From Amphiduros pacificus (lineage: Eukaryota > Annelida > Polychaeta > Phyllodocida > Hesionidae): a DNA stretch of 64,000 bases. The stretch lies in assembly GCA_949316495.1 (NCBI GenBank), contig OX439012.1:7284549-7348548 (forward strand), written 5' to 3'. Under the pieces are notes generated by a model. That model was not told where the DNA came from. It was given only the letters and a program-made list of their open reading frames with translations, and ran no database searches. Positions 37,101 through 45,347 of this stretch are shown piece by piece. Position 1 is the stretch's first letter, and each line of letters begins with the position of its first letter. The position numbers and the translations under genes were made by a program.

Positions 37101-40093
37101 AGTTCTGGGCCACCTTACCAACCATCTTAAGTGGTGGTGGTTGCTTGAGACCACTCATTTTTGGCAAATATCCCACTTCTGACACCATATAATATACAGA
37201 CAAACTACTCAGAGGCCATGTTGGATGTTGATTGGGACTTTATTGATAGCTGCATTCTGATTGGTCGATAATCAGATCATGACAAGTCATGCATATACAT
37301 TACATGCCACATCAGGAACATTGCTGCCATTAGACGGTGTCTGGACGACAAGAACACTGAGACCCTTACTCATGCCTTTGTCACATCTACCCTTGATTAT
37401 AGCAATGGTCCTCTTGCAGATCACCCTGGGTCAGATATTATAACTACAGCAATGGTATTTGGACGGATTGGGAAATATGACCACCTATTTGAAAAGCTTA
37501 AGGAGTTGCAATGGCTACTTTGGGACCGAGAATTAAATTTAAAACATTCCTTACTATTTTGAAGGTGCTGAATGGTAAGGCGCCTCCTTACCTTCAGGAC
37601 TGACTCTACATAAGGGACCTGAGAACGAATGATAGTACTCACCTTCTAGTTCTGAGGACCTGCCTAAAAACAGGAGGGGGCAGAGCTTTTTCAGCAATTG
37701 CACGAGGCTCTGAAATAATATTAGGAGTAGTACTTTAATTAGGAGTAGTACTTTAATTACTGTCTTCAAGACTAGATTGAAGACATACCTATTTTGGAAG
37801 ATTTTCCTAGACAAAATGCTATGAACAGACATTGTCTAGTATCAGCACTATACAAATTTTACTATTATCATTTTTTTTATTACTACCATATCAAAACCCC
37901 CCTGTTCTCTACATTTTTTGCAAGTGCTCATTTAAACTCTTGATACAATTAAATGTGTGTTGTAAAAGAATTACATTGACGAATGTATTTAATTTAATCA
38001 ATAGAAATGTCTTTTGCCCTCACCACAGATATTAGAATGTCGATAGTAGATGGAAGTGATGATGATGATGATGGTCACAAGAGATAACGTAACTATGATA
38101 GCAATACTCCTCACAGTTGTACCATTGTTTTCACTGATATCAGTTGGTATATTTGCTGAGGCTGCCATACTTTGTGATGTGGGTACAAATACAAACTTGG
38201 GCTCTAGAAACAACCCAACCTGAATATATTACTCAGATTCATATTGAACACCAATAAAAATAAAGATCCTATTTTTTTATCATAATATTTTAAGTGTTGT
38301 ACAGATTATGGACCAATCATGGCAGCAGAGACAATGGTGGGATTTTATGTGTAATAAATTTGCAAGTATAATCAATAATATACCTGTCTTTTCTGTCCAT
38401 CCTAATTCACTTGTTGATTTGTCTATTTCCATAATAGTAGCCAATCTGAAATCTGAATATTTTCCAAATGATTTTATTTGCCTGAAAATTGCATACCAGG
38501 TAAGGCAAATATGGTCAGAGGTTATCAAGAAGTCCTTTACCAATGGCTATCAAAACTCATATAGATATATTTACGTATGAAGAACGGAATGAACACACAA
38601 TGTGATGGAAATAAAAAATTGGACATAAAATTTAATGTTAACAATGAGGAATATCATTCAGAATGCAAAAATTATGTTTTTAAATTCATGTTGGATGAGT
38701 CAGAATAAAATAAATATTGAATTTATTCATTTTTCATAATTAAAAGGAATTTCCCAATCCTTTGCCCTTGAAACTTGTAAATCAGAATCAGAAAATATTC
38801 AAAAAGCCTGACGTGGAGAAGTCGACGTGGAGAAATCGACGTGGATAAGTCTCAATTCAATGTTCAAAGACGGGGGCAAATTGGCTATGAAAACCAGAGT
38901 TTGGGTTATGATAAATTCAGAAGAGTCAGAATAATATTTTTGCTGAGAAGTTGAAATCCTGAAAATATTCAAGACCTGTCCTAACCTTAATGCCCCACCA
39001 TTATCATTGCATAACATAAAATGAAAATAAATAAGATTTATGTATTGTTTGTATGTGATTTGCATTAATTATATTTTACCTTTGTAAACAGATAAACTCA
39101 GCTGGTCATTGAATTGAGCAATTACCTCTGAATGTAATACGTTTTGATTCAGAATAATCTGAAATTCCATAATCATTTTCGATGTAGCATCTGACCAATA
39201 GTTGACCACCGTGGGACTGTGTGAACTCATAGTTGGGAGTGTGTGTGTCTGCCAGGTGATTCAGCTTATCATCCAGCCATATGTATAGATGGGCTGCAGG
39301 GTAACCTGGGTCATCTGTCACACAGGTCAACATCACCAGGGTGTCAACATCATATACTGACTGACCATGCGTATCTACATATGGGGTTGATGGTGGATCT
39401 ATAAATATATTTAAATTACCTATGATTAAGAATGTGAGAATGTGAGATGTCCTGAATGTGAGGCAAAATGTTATCTTTTCTTGTTTACTGATATGTATCT
39501 AAGCAATAGAAATATAAGGTTTTCAGTCAGAAGATCTGATAGAGATAACCTCAATTTTATATAAACACTTTCTGACATGAAGTAAGGTTGATAATATACA
39601 TGAATCTGAATTTCCAGTCCAGTTATTGGAAATTAGTTCTCTGTCTATGTCAAATAATTTTTTTCAGAAAATAAACATAATTTATATAATCAACTTTATA
39701 AAACACTCTCAATATTGATCCATGGACTTTCTCATCAATTGTGATTTAAAGGATGAACATTAGAATCTGAATGATATAACCTACATGAAACTGTTAAATT
39801 CAGTTCTGTATCACCACCACTGGCCTCTACTCCATTATCTAGATGACACTTATAGCTCCCTGAGTCATGCTTATTCACATTGTCAATCTGCAGCCTTCTT
39901 TTATTGGCATCAATGATGAAATATTTGCTTCTAAACTGTGTGATCCTCTTGTTGTTATGATACCATTGTACATCTGAGAGAGCTGTAGGATTTCCCAAAG
40001 ACAGCTGCACACACCTCAGAGTTACTGTTGCACCCAGAAACACTATGCTGCCAGACACTTCATCTGTATTTTCCACCACTGTATGGTATGCCC
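30973..40093 (-). CDS. Ig-superfamily single-pass membrane protein, 3' part of gene
   Basis: Four minus-strand exons can be joined: 40093-39785 (Ig domain 1), 39398-39126 (Ig domain 2), 38161-38024 (stalk and transmembrane helix) and 31121-30973 (cytoplasmic tail and stop). All three junctions are phase 1 and each has a GT donor and AG acceptor, the usual arrangement for Ig-domain exons. The visible protein is about 289 residues; the signal peptide and any earlier domains are upstream and were not found. Ig 1 has the pair LRC and YKC with WYHNN and a DSGSYKC core; Ig 2 has LTC and VRC with IWLDD. The helix SIAIIVTLSLVTIIIIITSI is followed by a basic stop-transfer and a charged tail ending KKDDS. 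It is likely a cell-surface adhesion or recognition receptor; nephrin/kirrel-like folds are possible. The last intron (6.9 kb) holds LINE, SINE and gypsy insertions. Confidence 0.75.
31463..31627 (-). mobile_element. SINE-1 fragment (core and tail)
   Basis: The minus-strand core (cagtgaagcagcactatatc) and CAAAC tail are present. The tRNA head is missing, cut near the ggcacggacc segment. It lies in the last intron of the Ig gene, immediately left of LINE sequence. Confidence 0.85.
31628..31689 (+). mobile_element. left part of a LINE interrupted by the gypsy element
   Basis: The last 18 bases (31672-31689) read MCKKGH. They are continued across the gypsy insertion by CHIRNIAAIRRCLDD at 37305, the C-terminal part of a non-LTR reverse transcriptase ORF; compare ICKKGYLHLKNIASIR in the LINE at 60.4 kb. 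The preceding bases (31630-31671, gtaaaagaattacattggcg) match those after the LINE at 37962-38003. They are either a long target duplication or the tail of another copy. Confidence 0.65.
31695..31811 (-). repeat. 3' LTR of the gypsy element
   Basis: A 117-bp direct repeat of 37188-37304. On the element's strand it starts TGTAATG and ends TTATA. It contains an AATAAAG sequence that could serve as a polyadenylation signal. Confidence 0.92.
31812..32952 (-). other. 3' noncoding region of the gypsy element
   Basis: About 1.1 kb lies between the end of the polyprotein and the purine tract. It contains two further CTCAGGAGAGAAG words (around 32715-32724 and 32800-32809), whose translation HSGEK is the linker between C2H2 zinc fingers. 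No domain is recognisable otherwise. Confidence 0.6.
32953..37203 (-). CDS. gag-pol polyprotein of the gypsy element
   Basis: A single frame of about 1,400 codons; the likely start is MSGLKQPPPLKMVGK at 37158, because the first Met of the open frame lies in the LTR. The order is gag with a CX2CX4HX4C knuckle (CHACNKTGHFKHMC), aspartic protease (KLDTGSEADVLP), reverse transcriptase with VVDDLLVHG, RNase H (QTDASKSGLGAVL), and integrase with an HHCC finger (HESHQGVVK, CGTC) and a DDE core (GTDLIHYK, DNGPQYASSEF). The chromo-like C-terminus is replaced by a Pro/Gln-rich tail with three TGEK motifs. Gag and pol share one frame without a visible shift. Confidence 0.95.
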   Translation of the reverse strand: MSVYYMVSEVGYLPKMSGLKQPPPLKMVGKVAQNFDEWIRAFDFYNIASGFSVKDQAAQCALFLHVAGPEAQQVFSNMTFTPEDKDKIKPLTKKFRDFCKGTVNITVVRYEFNTCNQKAGESFDCYLTRLQSKVKDCAYGDLKDSLLKDRIVCGINDSKLREKLLQTADLTLQKCTDLCRLAEITPDQLNQVSQVDTVKAHVKAPPSKSHPPRAQQSASFHESCGNCGTRHAQGHCPAAGKSCHACNKTGHFKHMCRSTSSKYRHQGNRGHRGSHRSHGYGGRGRGHRRVHEVEIVNDPEEVDDYDTLFVGEITIDSPHKSPWTETLFIQGQGVKFKLDTGSEADVLPYSVVQQLGLSQSLKTSRVKLMSFSKHDIKPIGQLTLKVNGHELTFQVVENVEPILGRDSCQQLGLIKRILSVSEHLDDVRSQNTILDEYQDVFNCEIGCVTSNCHIEVDPSVPPSVDPPRRIPYALREPVKAELDRMERLNVITKQSEPTPWVSSMTVVRKSNGKVRVCLDPTKLNKALKRPHHPMQTVEEVSACIPGASLFSVLDADSGFWQMELDHESSLLTTFNTPWGRYRFLRLPFGLNVSSDLFNQTMLDIFGDLDGVKLVVDDLLVHGVTTADHDIALRRMLQRCRESGLKLNRKKTKIAMPEVAYVGHVISRQGLKPSPERVRAVLDMPRPTKAEEVHRFVGLVGYLHKFIPNLSHEAKPLRVLLESKVEWHWDKAQEDAFQRLKALVTQAPVLQFYDVHKPVMMQTDASKSGLGAVLVQEGHPIAYGSKALDETQSRYAVIEKEMLAVCFACKKFHDYIFSKSVIVETDHKPLISIMQKPLHMLSQRLQGMRMRLLRYDLHLVYRPGKEMFLADTLSRAYLPETTPNDLFDTTIDVNVVEIAPSLHMKFKEATACDQTLQCLIDVVMSGWPDESRLVPHEVRPYFQYRDLITYRDGILYKGERIIIPASLRSEVLSRIHESHQGVVKCKARARDAVFWPGINAQIENIVGTCGTCQENRKSQPSEPMISHDIPDRPWAKVGTDLIHYKNQEYMLCVDYFSKYPEMSRLNDQSSSSMINALKSMFARHGIPDEVVSDNGPQYASSEFARFADQWEFKHTTISPGHSQSNGQIERTVQTVKDMFKKLETEEGGDPYLALLNYRNTELDGVGKSPAQLIMSRRLRSRLPMKESLLKPAVAESVHNSLVKRQRKQKFYYDQKAGKPKPDLKEGDIVRFRCPKGTWRLGIVKCKRSDTPRSYNIASAGHKVYRRNRQHIFRTREPQLVAGDQPISTQMTSAQRLLTGEKPAAQPAMLPVAQPMVESPTHTGEKPVRTPLKPADSLQQPSVNRTGEKSCDSRRHRMDTPARQLQFPESSGVSISKPARVQLQQPQKPNISISTNVQSPVVTTRSGRVSKPTKRLDL
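37188..37304 (-). repeat. 5' LTR of the gypsy element
   Basis: The partner of 31695-31811, identical as far as I can read. The LTR is short for a gypsy element. The primer-binding site follows immediately. Confidence 0.92.
37310..37890 (+). mobile_element. right part of the LINE interrupted by gypsy
   Basis: The plus strand continues the reverse transcriptase C-terminal region: HIRNIAAIRRCLDDKNTETL, then THAFVTSTLDYSN, then LKELQWL and IKFKTFLTILKVLNGKAPPY after a shift of frame. The element ends at cactatacaaattttactat and a T-rich tail (to about 37890). The same 3' end form, gctatacaaatattttatta, is seen in the LINE at 59.3-61.1 kb. It is a 5'-truncated, degenerate CR1/jockey-type copy. 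Confidence 0.75.
38024..38161 (-). CDS. Ig gene exon: transmembrane segment
   Basis: This is a 138-bp exon in phase 1-1, with acceptor agtatggcag before CCTCAGC and donor ATCTGTG then GTGAGG. A short Ser/Asn-rich stalk with one NGT glycosylation site is followed by a 20-residue Ile/Leu/Val helix and then YYRHSN. If the donor is not used the frame stops seven codons later, giving a very short tail. Confidence 0.7.
38205..38754. other. intron sequence without recognised content
   Basis: AT-rich DNA in the Ig gene intron between the domain-2 and transmembrane exons. Open frames on both strands (about 87-90 codons) have no family match. Confidence 0.4.
38755..38880 (-). mobile_element. decayed LINE RNase H fragment
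   Basis: On the minus strand, phrases corresponding to attttctgattctgattt and gggcaaaggattgg parallel the FSDSLS and AKDW parts of the fragment at 30335-30490. The copy is too decayed to carry a reading frame. Confidence 0.55.
39126..39398 (-). CDS. Ig gene exon: Ig-like domain 2
   Basis: This is a 273-bp exon in phase 1-1, with acceptor tatttatag before ATCCACCATC and donor TTCAGAG then GTAATTG. It encodes PPSTPYVDTHG at the start, then VMLTCVTDDP, LYIWLDDK and LLVRCYIEND. The usual DxGxYxC signature before the second Cys is replaced by HGGQLLVRC, as in C2-type domains of adhesion receptors. Confidence 0.8.
39785..40093 (-). CDS. Ig gene exon: Ig-like domain 1
   Basis: This is a 309-bp, 103-codon exon in phase 1-1. 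The acceptor is ttacattaacag before GGGCATACC, and the donor is TTTCAT then GTAGGT. It encodes an I-set-like domain with Cys in TLRCVQLS, Trp in VQWYHNN and the hallmark DSGSYKC. It ends LNLTVS plus one base, which the next exon completes as Tyr. Confidence 0.8.
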
Positions 40094-40464
40094 CTGTTAA
40101 TGTAACCCAGGTAACATTGCACAAACATCATTTTTAGGTTGTTTATTAAGATATGTCTAAGGGATAGAAAGTAAAGGATATCCACAGACGTTTTATCTCA
40201 CTGTATTATCCTTTTAAAAAACTGTAAAAAATGTATTTCAATGTAATTATCAATTTGATGATGAAACAAGTTAATAATTGATATTAGTGTAAAGATGCAC
40301 CTTTTAACAACTAGAAGTCAATTACAGACTCCTCTAAGTTTGGTCAATGTCAAGATATCAGGACATATATACATAGTTATTACATAGTGGGAAAGTTGTA
40401 GTTACATACTTTTCTCGCATACATTTAACATAAACATATGCATGTTAAACAAGTGTTTTTTTTA

Positions 40465-40655
40465 TAAAAAATCTTGCCTAAGTTTGCAAAATTCCAAGGC
40501 AAAAAAAACCAAGGCAAAATCTTCTTACTCTACACACTCACAAATCACTTCTCAAACAAAAGCGACATCTGACGGTGTAAGCAGAATTATATGCCAAAAC
40601 ATGGCCGCCATGGACCGATAATCGGGGTAGGCTCCATAGACTTACAGCTTAATCA
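40465..40655 (+). repeat. dispersed repeat, partner of 18110-18330
   Basis: This is a plus-strand copy of the block at 18110-18330. It includes catggccgccatggaccgat and cggggtaggctccatagac, and it is somewhat diverged. The presence of two copies in 64 kb suggests a transposon-derived repeat. Confidence 0.8.
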
Positions 40656-41639
40656 TCTTGAAACCTCGAACATCTAGCCTTAAAGGCAAAACAAACGCGA
40701 GCGAAAATGAGGACTACCAGAAACGTTACTATGTAGTGAAATTAAGTAGAATAGGTAACATAGACCTACCTCCTCACAACCTTTTTACTACCTATGGTAC
40801 CTTTCCGAAACTAATCATGATTGTTTTCACTTCCCACATCCTACTTTTCCATCTGTATTTGGCCAACAAACACCAAAATATATGATTCAGTTGCAGAAAG
40901 TGTTCCTGTGGAATTACCGCTTGCACTCAGAATTAAAAGCTAGCTCTTAAATTTGTAACAAATATAGCTGTAAATTCAGAGAATTCAGTAAAAGATGCTA
41001 TTTTTCATCCTACGCATATTGGTCTTCTGCACTAAAACAAAAATGAAATTATTGGCCACATTTTGAAGGAATATTAAATACTTCATCAGGATGTTGCTTA
41101 GTCAGTGGCTATTTTAAGCATTCATCATAATTTAAGGTAGGTCAGTAGGCCAGTGCCTTTGAGATATAACAAGTTATAGCATTCCATAGATCTTGATTAC
41201 AATTTATAGCCTATGACCAAGTCAAGGTCAAAGCTGAAGTCATCCTGTGTGGTAAAAATGTGAAGCCTCTATCCTAGATTGCTCATATAATAGCAAAATG
41301 TCATTTTTTTTATGGACAGACAGACCCACAGACCAATGCACACACGAACGGAGCCTGATACTATGGCCCCATACACCGTTCAGGCATTGCGAGCCAAAAA
41401 TTATCAATAAATAGTTATGATTTTTAATAAATTGACCACAAAGCCTGGTTACCATAATGGTTTAGCTTTAATACTGCCCGATCCAAACATTTTTCAGACA
41501 CATGAATGGTTTAAAACCTGCCTCAAACCCCCAAAGATAATAAAAATACAACTGTTGAATATGTATTATTAAGCAAATGTCATTGTTAAGATATTATAAT
41601 CGATGCTAAGTTTCGAAATTCAGACTATGAAAGTCTATG
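40656..41639. other. noncoding stretch with a transposon-end-like tract
   Basis: No gene is recognised. At 41318-41385 a ggacagacagacccacag tract followed by a GC-richer stretch resembles the terminal tract at 11369-11472, suggesting another non-autonomous element whose body is 41100-41400. Confidence 0.4.
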
Positions 41640-42010
41640 TTTTGCCCGATAATAAATGTTAAGTAAAGAAATCAAGATAATATAAAAGATAAACAGATAT
41701 TTGCAAAAGATTGTATCAGCAATATAACATTTATTGCATGCCCTCAGATTGTGTGTTGCTGATGCCTAGCTCCAAAAATATGTTTTGGGAAGTTTGCTTT
41801 TCCCCCTAAAATGCACTTCTACCAGCTTGAAACCCCAATATTTGACCTTTCGAACAATTTGTTTTTGGGTGCAGATGTGTGTCTCAATTATTATTTTGTT
41901 TTCTTGAGGTTGGCATTCCCAATATTTATTTCTCCATCAAGTGGTCTCACCAATATTATTTTTGACTTTCCTTCACCCCCCTGAATGGAAAATGGTCCAC
42001 CCCTTACATT
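41640..42010 (+). repeat. dispersed repeat, copy with 61210-61640
   Basis: Shared phrases in the same order as at 61.2-61.6 kb include gcaatataacatttatt, gttttgggaagttt, cagatgtgtgtctcaatt, atcaagtggtctcacc and tttccttcaccccc. The copies are diverged and of unequal length. The family is not recognised. Confidence 0.7.
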
Positions 42011-43116
42011 CTCAGCAAAGATAAGAAAATAGGATACTCGCGTTGAAGAGGTTCTGCAGTAATGTTTGTTTCCATATTTAAACACATTAGAAATAATACA
42101 ATTGACAGCATATGAGTGGCCGCATTTCCATATTTCACCATGCTCACGATATTCCTTAGATGCTGTCTCTTTGTCCTCTAGAATCTTTGTCCTTTAAATA
42201 GCACAGCTTGTGAGCTCTTGTATTGACTGATATTGTATGAACAATGAACAATGTATACATATCTCTCAATCTTTGATCGTTCTCGTTTGATAACATTATT
42301 TTGGTTATTTGGTTATATGGTTATTTGGTTATATTATTACCTATTACAATAATTATGTGTAACATATTTGACCTGGTATTTTGACACTTTCTTCGTTCAT
42401 TTTTCAGTCCATATGTCACACCAAATTGTGAAAAAAACATTTGAAGAGATAACACGAGACCTGGTGACAGTTTTCACTTTGTTCTTGGGGGTGCGTTTCC
42501 AATTAAATTATTGCCACAAGGCATCACAAGTCCAATGGTACAGGTCTAACACCCTTGGCAGACCGCAATGCGAATTATACAATACGGGTGAATGCATTCC
42601 CATACTTCATTATGCCTGTGCTGCAACTGAACAAATTGTGGACTATCAACATTATATTGGTCACATTTTCAAAATTAAGATTAAGTCCCTGGCATGATAC
42701 GACACAAATCTAATCTATGTTCTAAATCTGTCACTGAATTTCTCATTGTATTTTGAAGTGTTTATTATCAACTACTTATTTATTGATTTTCTATTTCTTG
42801 GAAATGGTGATCTATGTTTTGTGGAATAGGAAAATGAAATTGATAGCAGAATCGAAATAATCATTAAATGTTGACTAGAATCTTATTCAACAAATTTGTT
42901 ATGATTAATTTAAAATAAAAATTGTAAATAATCTAAAAAAAAACATTTAATATGAATGTATTAAAAGACTTTAAATATAGAAAGGTATTTAAAGAATATG
43001 AGTTTTCTAATACTTTAAGGTTAATAACTGTGAAGATTTAAACAGAAAATATGTTTGGATGTTTCAACATGATCTATATAATGCTAGATACAGTACAGGT
43101 ACCTTGGCAAAAAAAA
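42011..43116. other. noncoding stretch
   Basis: A 109-codon plus-strand frame (42368-42697) with several Cys and His residues (for example GRPQCELYNTGECIPILHYAC) is the only sizeable frame. An acceptor-like tttttcag at 42401-42408 precedes most of it, but no donor or family is evident. The remainder is AT-rich. Confidence 0.3.
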
Positions 43117-43848
43117 AGAATGAACATGATTACCTTAAACTGTAGCCACAGAATGAACACGATTACCTTAAACTGTAGCCACAGAATGAACACGATTACC
43201 TTAAACTGTAGCCACAGAATGAACACGATTGCCTTAAACTGTAGCCACAGAATGAACACGATTACCTTAAACTGTAGCCACAGAATGAACACGATTGCCT
43301 TAAACTGTAGCCACAGAAAGAACAAGATTGCCTTAAACTGTAGCCACAGAATGAAAACGATTGCCTTAAACTGTAGCCACAGAAAGAACATGATTGCCTT
43401 AAACTGTAGCCACAGAATGAACACGATTACCGTAAACTGTAGCCACAGAATGAACACGATTGCCTTAAACTGTAGCCACAGAATGAACACGATTGCCTTA
43501 AACTGTAGCCACAGAATGAACACGATTGCCTTAAACTGTAGCCACAGAATGAACACGATTGCCTTAAACTGTAGCCACAGAATGAACAAGATTGCCTTTA
43601 ACTGTAGCCACAGAATGAACATGATTGCCTTAAACTGTAGCCACAGAATGAACACGATTACCTTAAACTGTAGCCACAGAATGAACAAGATTGCCTTTAA
43701 CTGTAGCCACAGAATAAACACGATTGCCTTAGACTGTAGCCACAGAATGAACACGATTGCCTTAAACTGTAGCCACAGAAAGAACACGATTGCCTTAAAC
43801 TGTAGCCATAGAATAAACACGATTGCCTTAAACTGTAGCCACAGAAGC
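43117..43848. repeat. 33-bp minisatellite, 22 copies
   Basis: The unit reads agaatgaacacgattgcc then ttaaactgtagccac. Being 33 bp it keeps both strands open: the plus strand encodes 22 repeats of the 11-residue word MNTIALNCSHR, and the minus strand the hydrophobic word LWLQFKAIVFI. Substitutions fall evenly over codon positions by eye and the flanks carry no gene structure, so I regard it as non-coding. Confidence 0.93.
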
Positions 43849-44243
43849 CTTATCTTGGTGGAATGATCGACCAGAAACATGTGAGGGCATGACGGATCTC
43901 TCAAGTTGGTTTTGGGCCCGATATTTCTATCATACTTCAATTTGAAGTATTTGCTCAGATCATAATTTCATGCTCAGATTTGAAATTGTGCTCAGATTCT
44001 GAGCATTTTTGCATCAATCTTGGAAAATCAGATTCTCAATTTTTGCTGAAAACAAAAAATTGATAAATCAAAATAAAAAGGCATTAATAAACATTAAAGT
44101 CACATGAGGTACTGTTATAAACAGACAAATAAGAATATGTTAATAATAGCAGGCATCGATATAGCCAGACTCCTCACCAGTTTATACAATGCATTCCAGT
44201 ACTAGAATGATGGCATGTATTTCTCTCTTGGGGAATTTCTTAC
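43849..44243. other. noncoding stretch
   Basis: A short internal repeat (gctcagattctgagc type, 43950-44010) is the only structure seen. Confidence 0.4.
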
Positions 44244-44276
44244 CCATGCAGTGCTGTACCCTGGTGGCAATATCAG
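44244..44276 (-). CDS. possible 33-bp microexon
   Basis: The minus strand shows a strong acceptor (catttttcttctccaag) and, 33 bases later, a strong donor (GCATGG then GTAAGAAA). The insert reads ADIATRVQHCM in one frame. Its length is a multiple of three, so it could be included or skipped without a shift. It lies between the Ig gene and the GST gene on the same strand and might belong to the 5' part of the Ig gene. Confidence 0.28.
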
Positions 44277-44565
44277 CTTGGAGAAGAAAAATGTAAATTG
44301 TACTTGATATTCTAATAGATCATCAATTTGGTCAAAAATAGCGACTGCACAATGTCAAAAGAAATTATTAAAAGATTAATTGGTCATAATTGCTGTAACC
44401 GCGGCAGTTGTAGAATTACATTTGGATTCATTACCAATTTTCCATCCGTAATCCATCAAAGGCATCATTCCGGTTTCGGTTCATATTAATAAAGCAACAG
44501 GTATGATCTCAAATAATTTCACTGGGGGAATTGCTATCGCTGTGAGAGAAACTGGCTCCCAGGCT

Positions 44566-44640
44566 GGCACTCGCACAGTTGGTAGAAATATGGATATCTG
44601 CCTGATTTGGTTATATCCACTAGGGGTGTGAGTTCGACCT
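44566..44640 (+). mobile_element. SINE-2 head, degenerate
   Basis: The phrase ggcactcgcacagttggtag matches box A of the SINE-2 head, and tgtgagttcgacct 45 bases later matches box B. The spacing and insert resemble 17849-17949. The body cannot be followed. Confidence 0.55.
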
Positions 44641-44844
44641 GATAAGGACATTGTTGCCGAAAGGGCTTGTTTCACAATAACTATGACCAATATTAAGATA
44701 TTCGTATAGGTAGAAATTGATAAATTGTACTATATAAATATCAATTTAGCTTTTTATTTACAGTCACATAAATAGTTCAAAGTATAAACCTTTAGTGCTT
44801 TACATTTTTTAAACTCTTAAAAATATTAAGGAATAGATTATATC

Positions 44845-44850
44845 TTTATT
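44845..44850 (-). promoter_or_regulatory. polyadenylation signal of the GST gene
   Basis: On the minus strand AATAAA lies about 330 bases beyond the GST stop codon. It is the nearest clear hexamer, giving a 3' UTR of ordinary length. Confidence 0.5.
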
Positions 44851-45179
44851 AAGTTCGGAAAAAAGATGATAAAAATATATAAAATATGACTTAAGATTCT
44901 TTATGGTCTATACATGGAAGTTAAACTATGAAATGGAGAACTTTGATGAGGTTAAAAAAGATCTTATTCTTCTGACAAAATAATACAATACATCAACCTG
45001 GTCTCTTTGACGACTAAATTGAGAATATTTTTTACCAGCACTGTGAAGAATTTGTTTGAATAACAAATATAGAAATAGACATAATGTCTTCTATCCAATG
45101 TTGCAAGCTTCTTTTGTATCATATTGAGCCATAAAGTGGTTGAGAAATTAACTGGTTCTGTTTGCAATATGAGGACCTT

Positions 45180-45347
45180 TTAGAATGGTGTGACGGGTCT
45201 AGTTTGACGCCAGTTTGCAATAGCTGGAATCTGTGTGACTCTCTTGTACAGGTTGTTGAGTTTAGGGTAGGGTGACAGGTCCACATCTACCCCCATAAAG
45301 GATGGCCAGTCCACATGATGACAGAATGCAACATCTGCCCACGTCAA
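45180..45347 (-). CDS. GST last exon and stop
   Basis: The acceptor tttgcctttcag precedes TTGACGTGGG. It codes 55 residues from LTWADVAFCHHVDW to RQTRPVTPF and the TAA at 45182-45180. Confidence 0.95.
   Translation of the reverse strand: MTWADVAFCHHVDWPSFMGVDVDLSPYPKLNNLYKRVTQIPAIANWRQTRPVTPF

Larger units (their letters stand above)
31690..37309 (-). mobile_element. Ty3/gypsy LTR retrotransposon, looks whole and young
   Basis: The element runs from 31695 to 37304 on the minus strand between two 117-bp LTRs that I read as identical, implying a recent insertion. It is flanked by a 5-bp target duplication TGCCA (31690-31694 and 37305-37309). Next to the 5' LTR is a primer-binding site of the type TGGTGTCAGAAGTGGG, and next to the 3' LTR a purine tract (AGGAGAAAGGA). 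One long gag-pol frame occupies most of the interior, and about 1.1 kb of 3' noncoding sequence follows. No break is evident by eye. There is no envelope-like frame. It sits inside a LINE fragment within an intron of the Ig gene, in the same orientation as that gene. Confidence 0.93.

Noticed and set aside
42368-42697. Cys/His-rich 109-codon frame as a zinc-binding protein
   Set aside because: The Cys and His spacing fits no finger class that I know, and splice sites are incomplete.
43074-43940. 271- and 288-codon frames as a secreted or membrane protein
   Set aside because: Both are produced by the 33-bp array. The hydrophobic look of the minus-strand frame comes from one repeated word.
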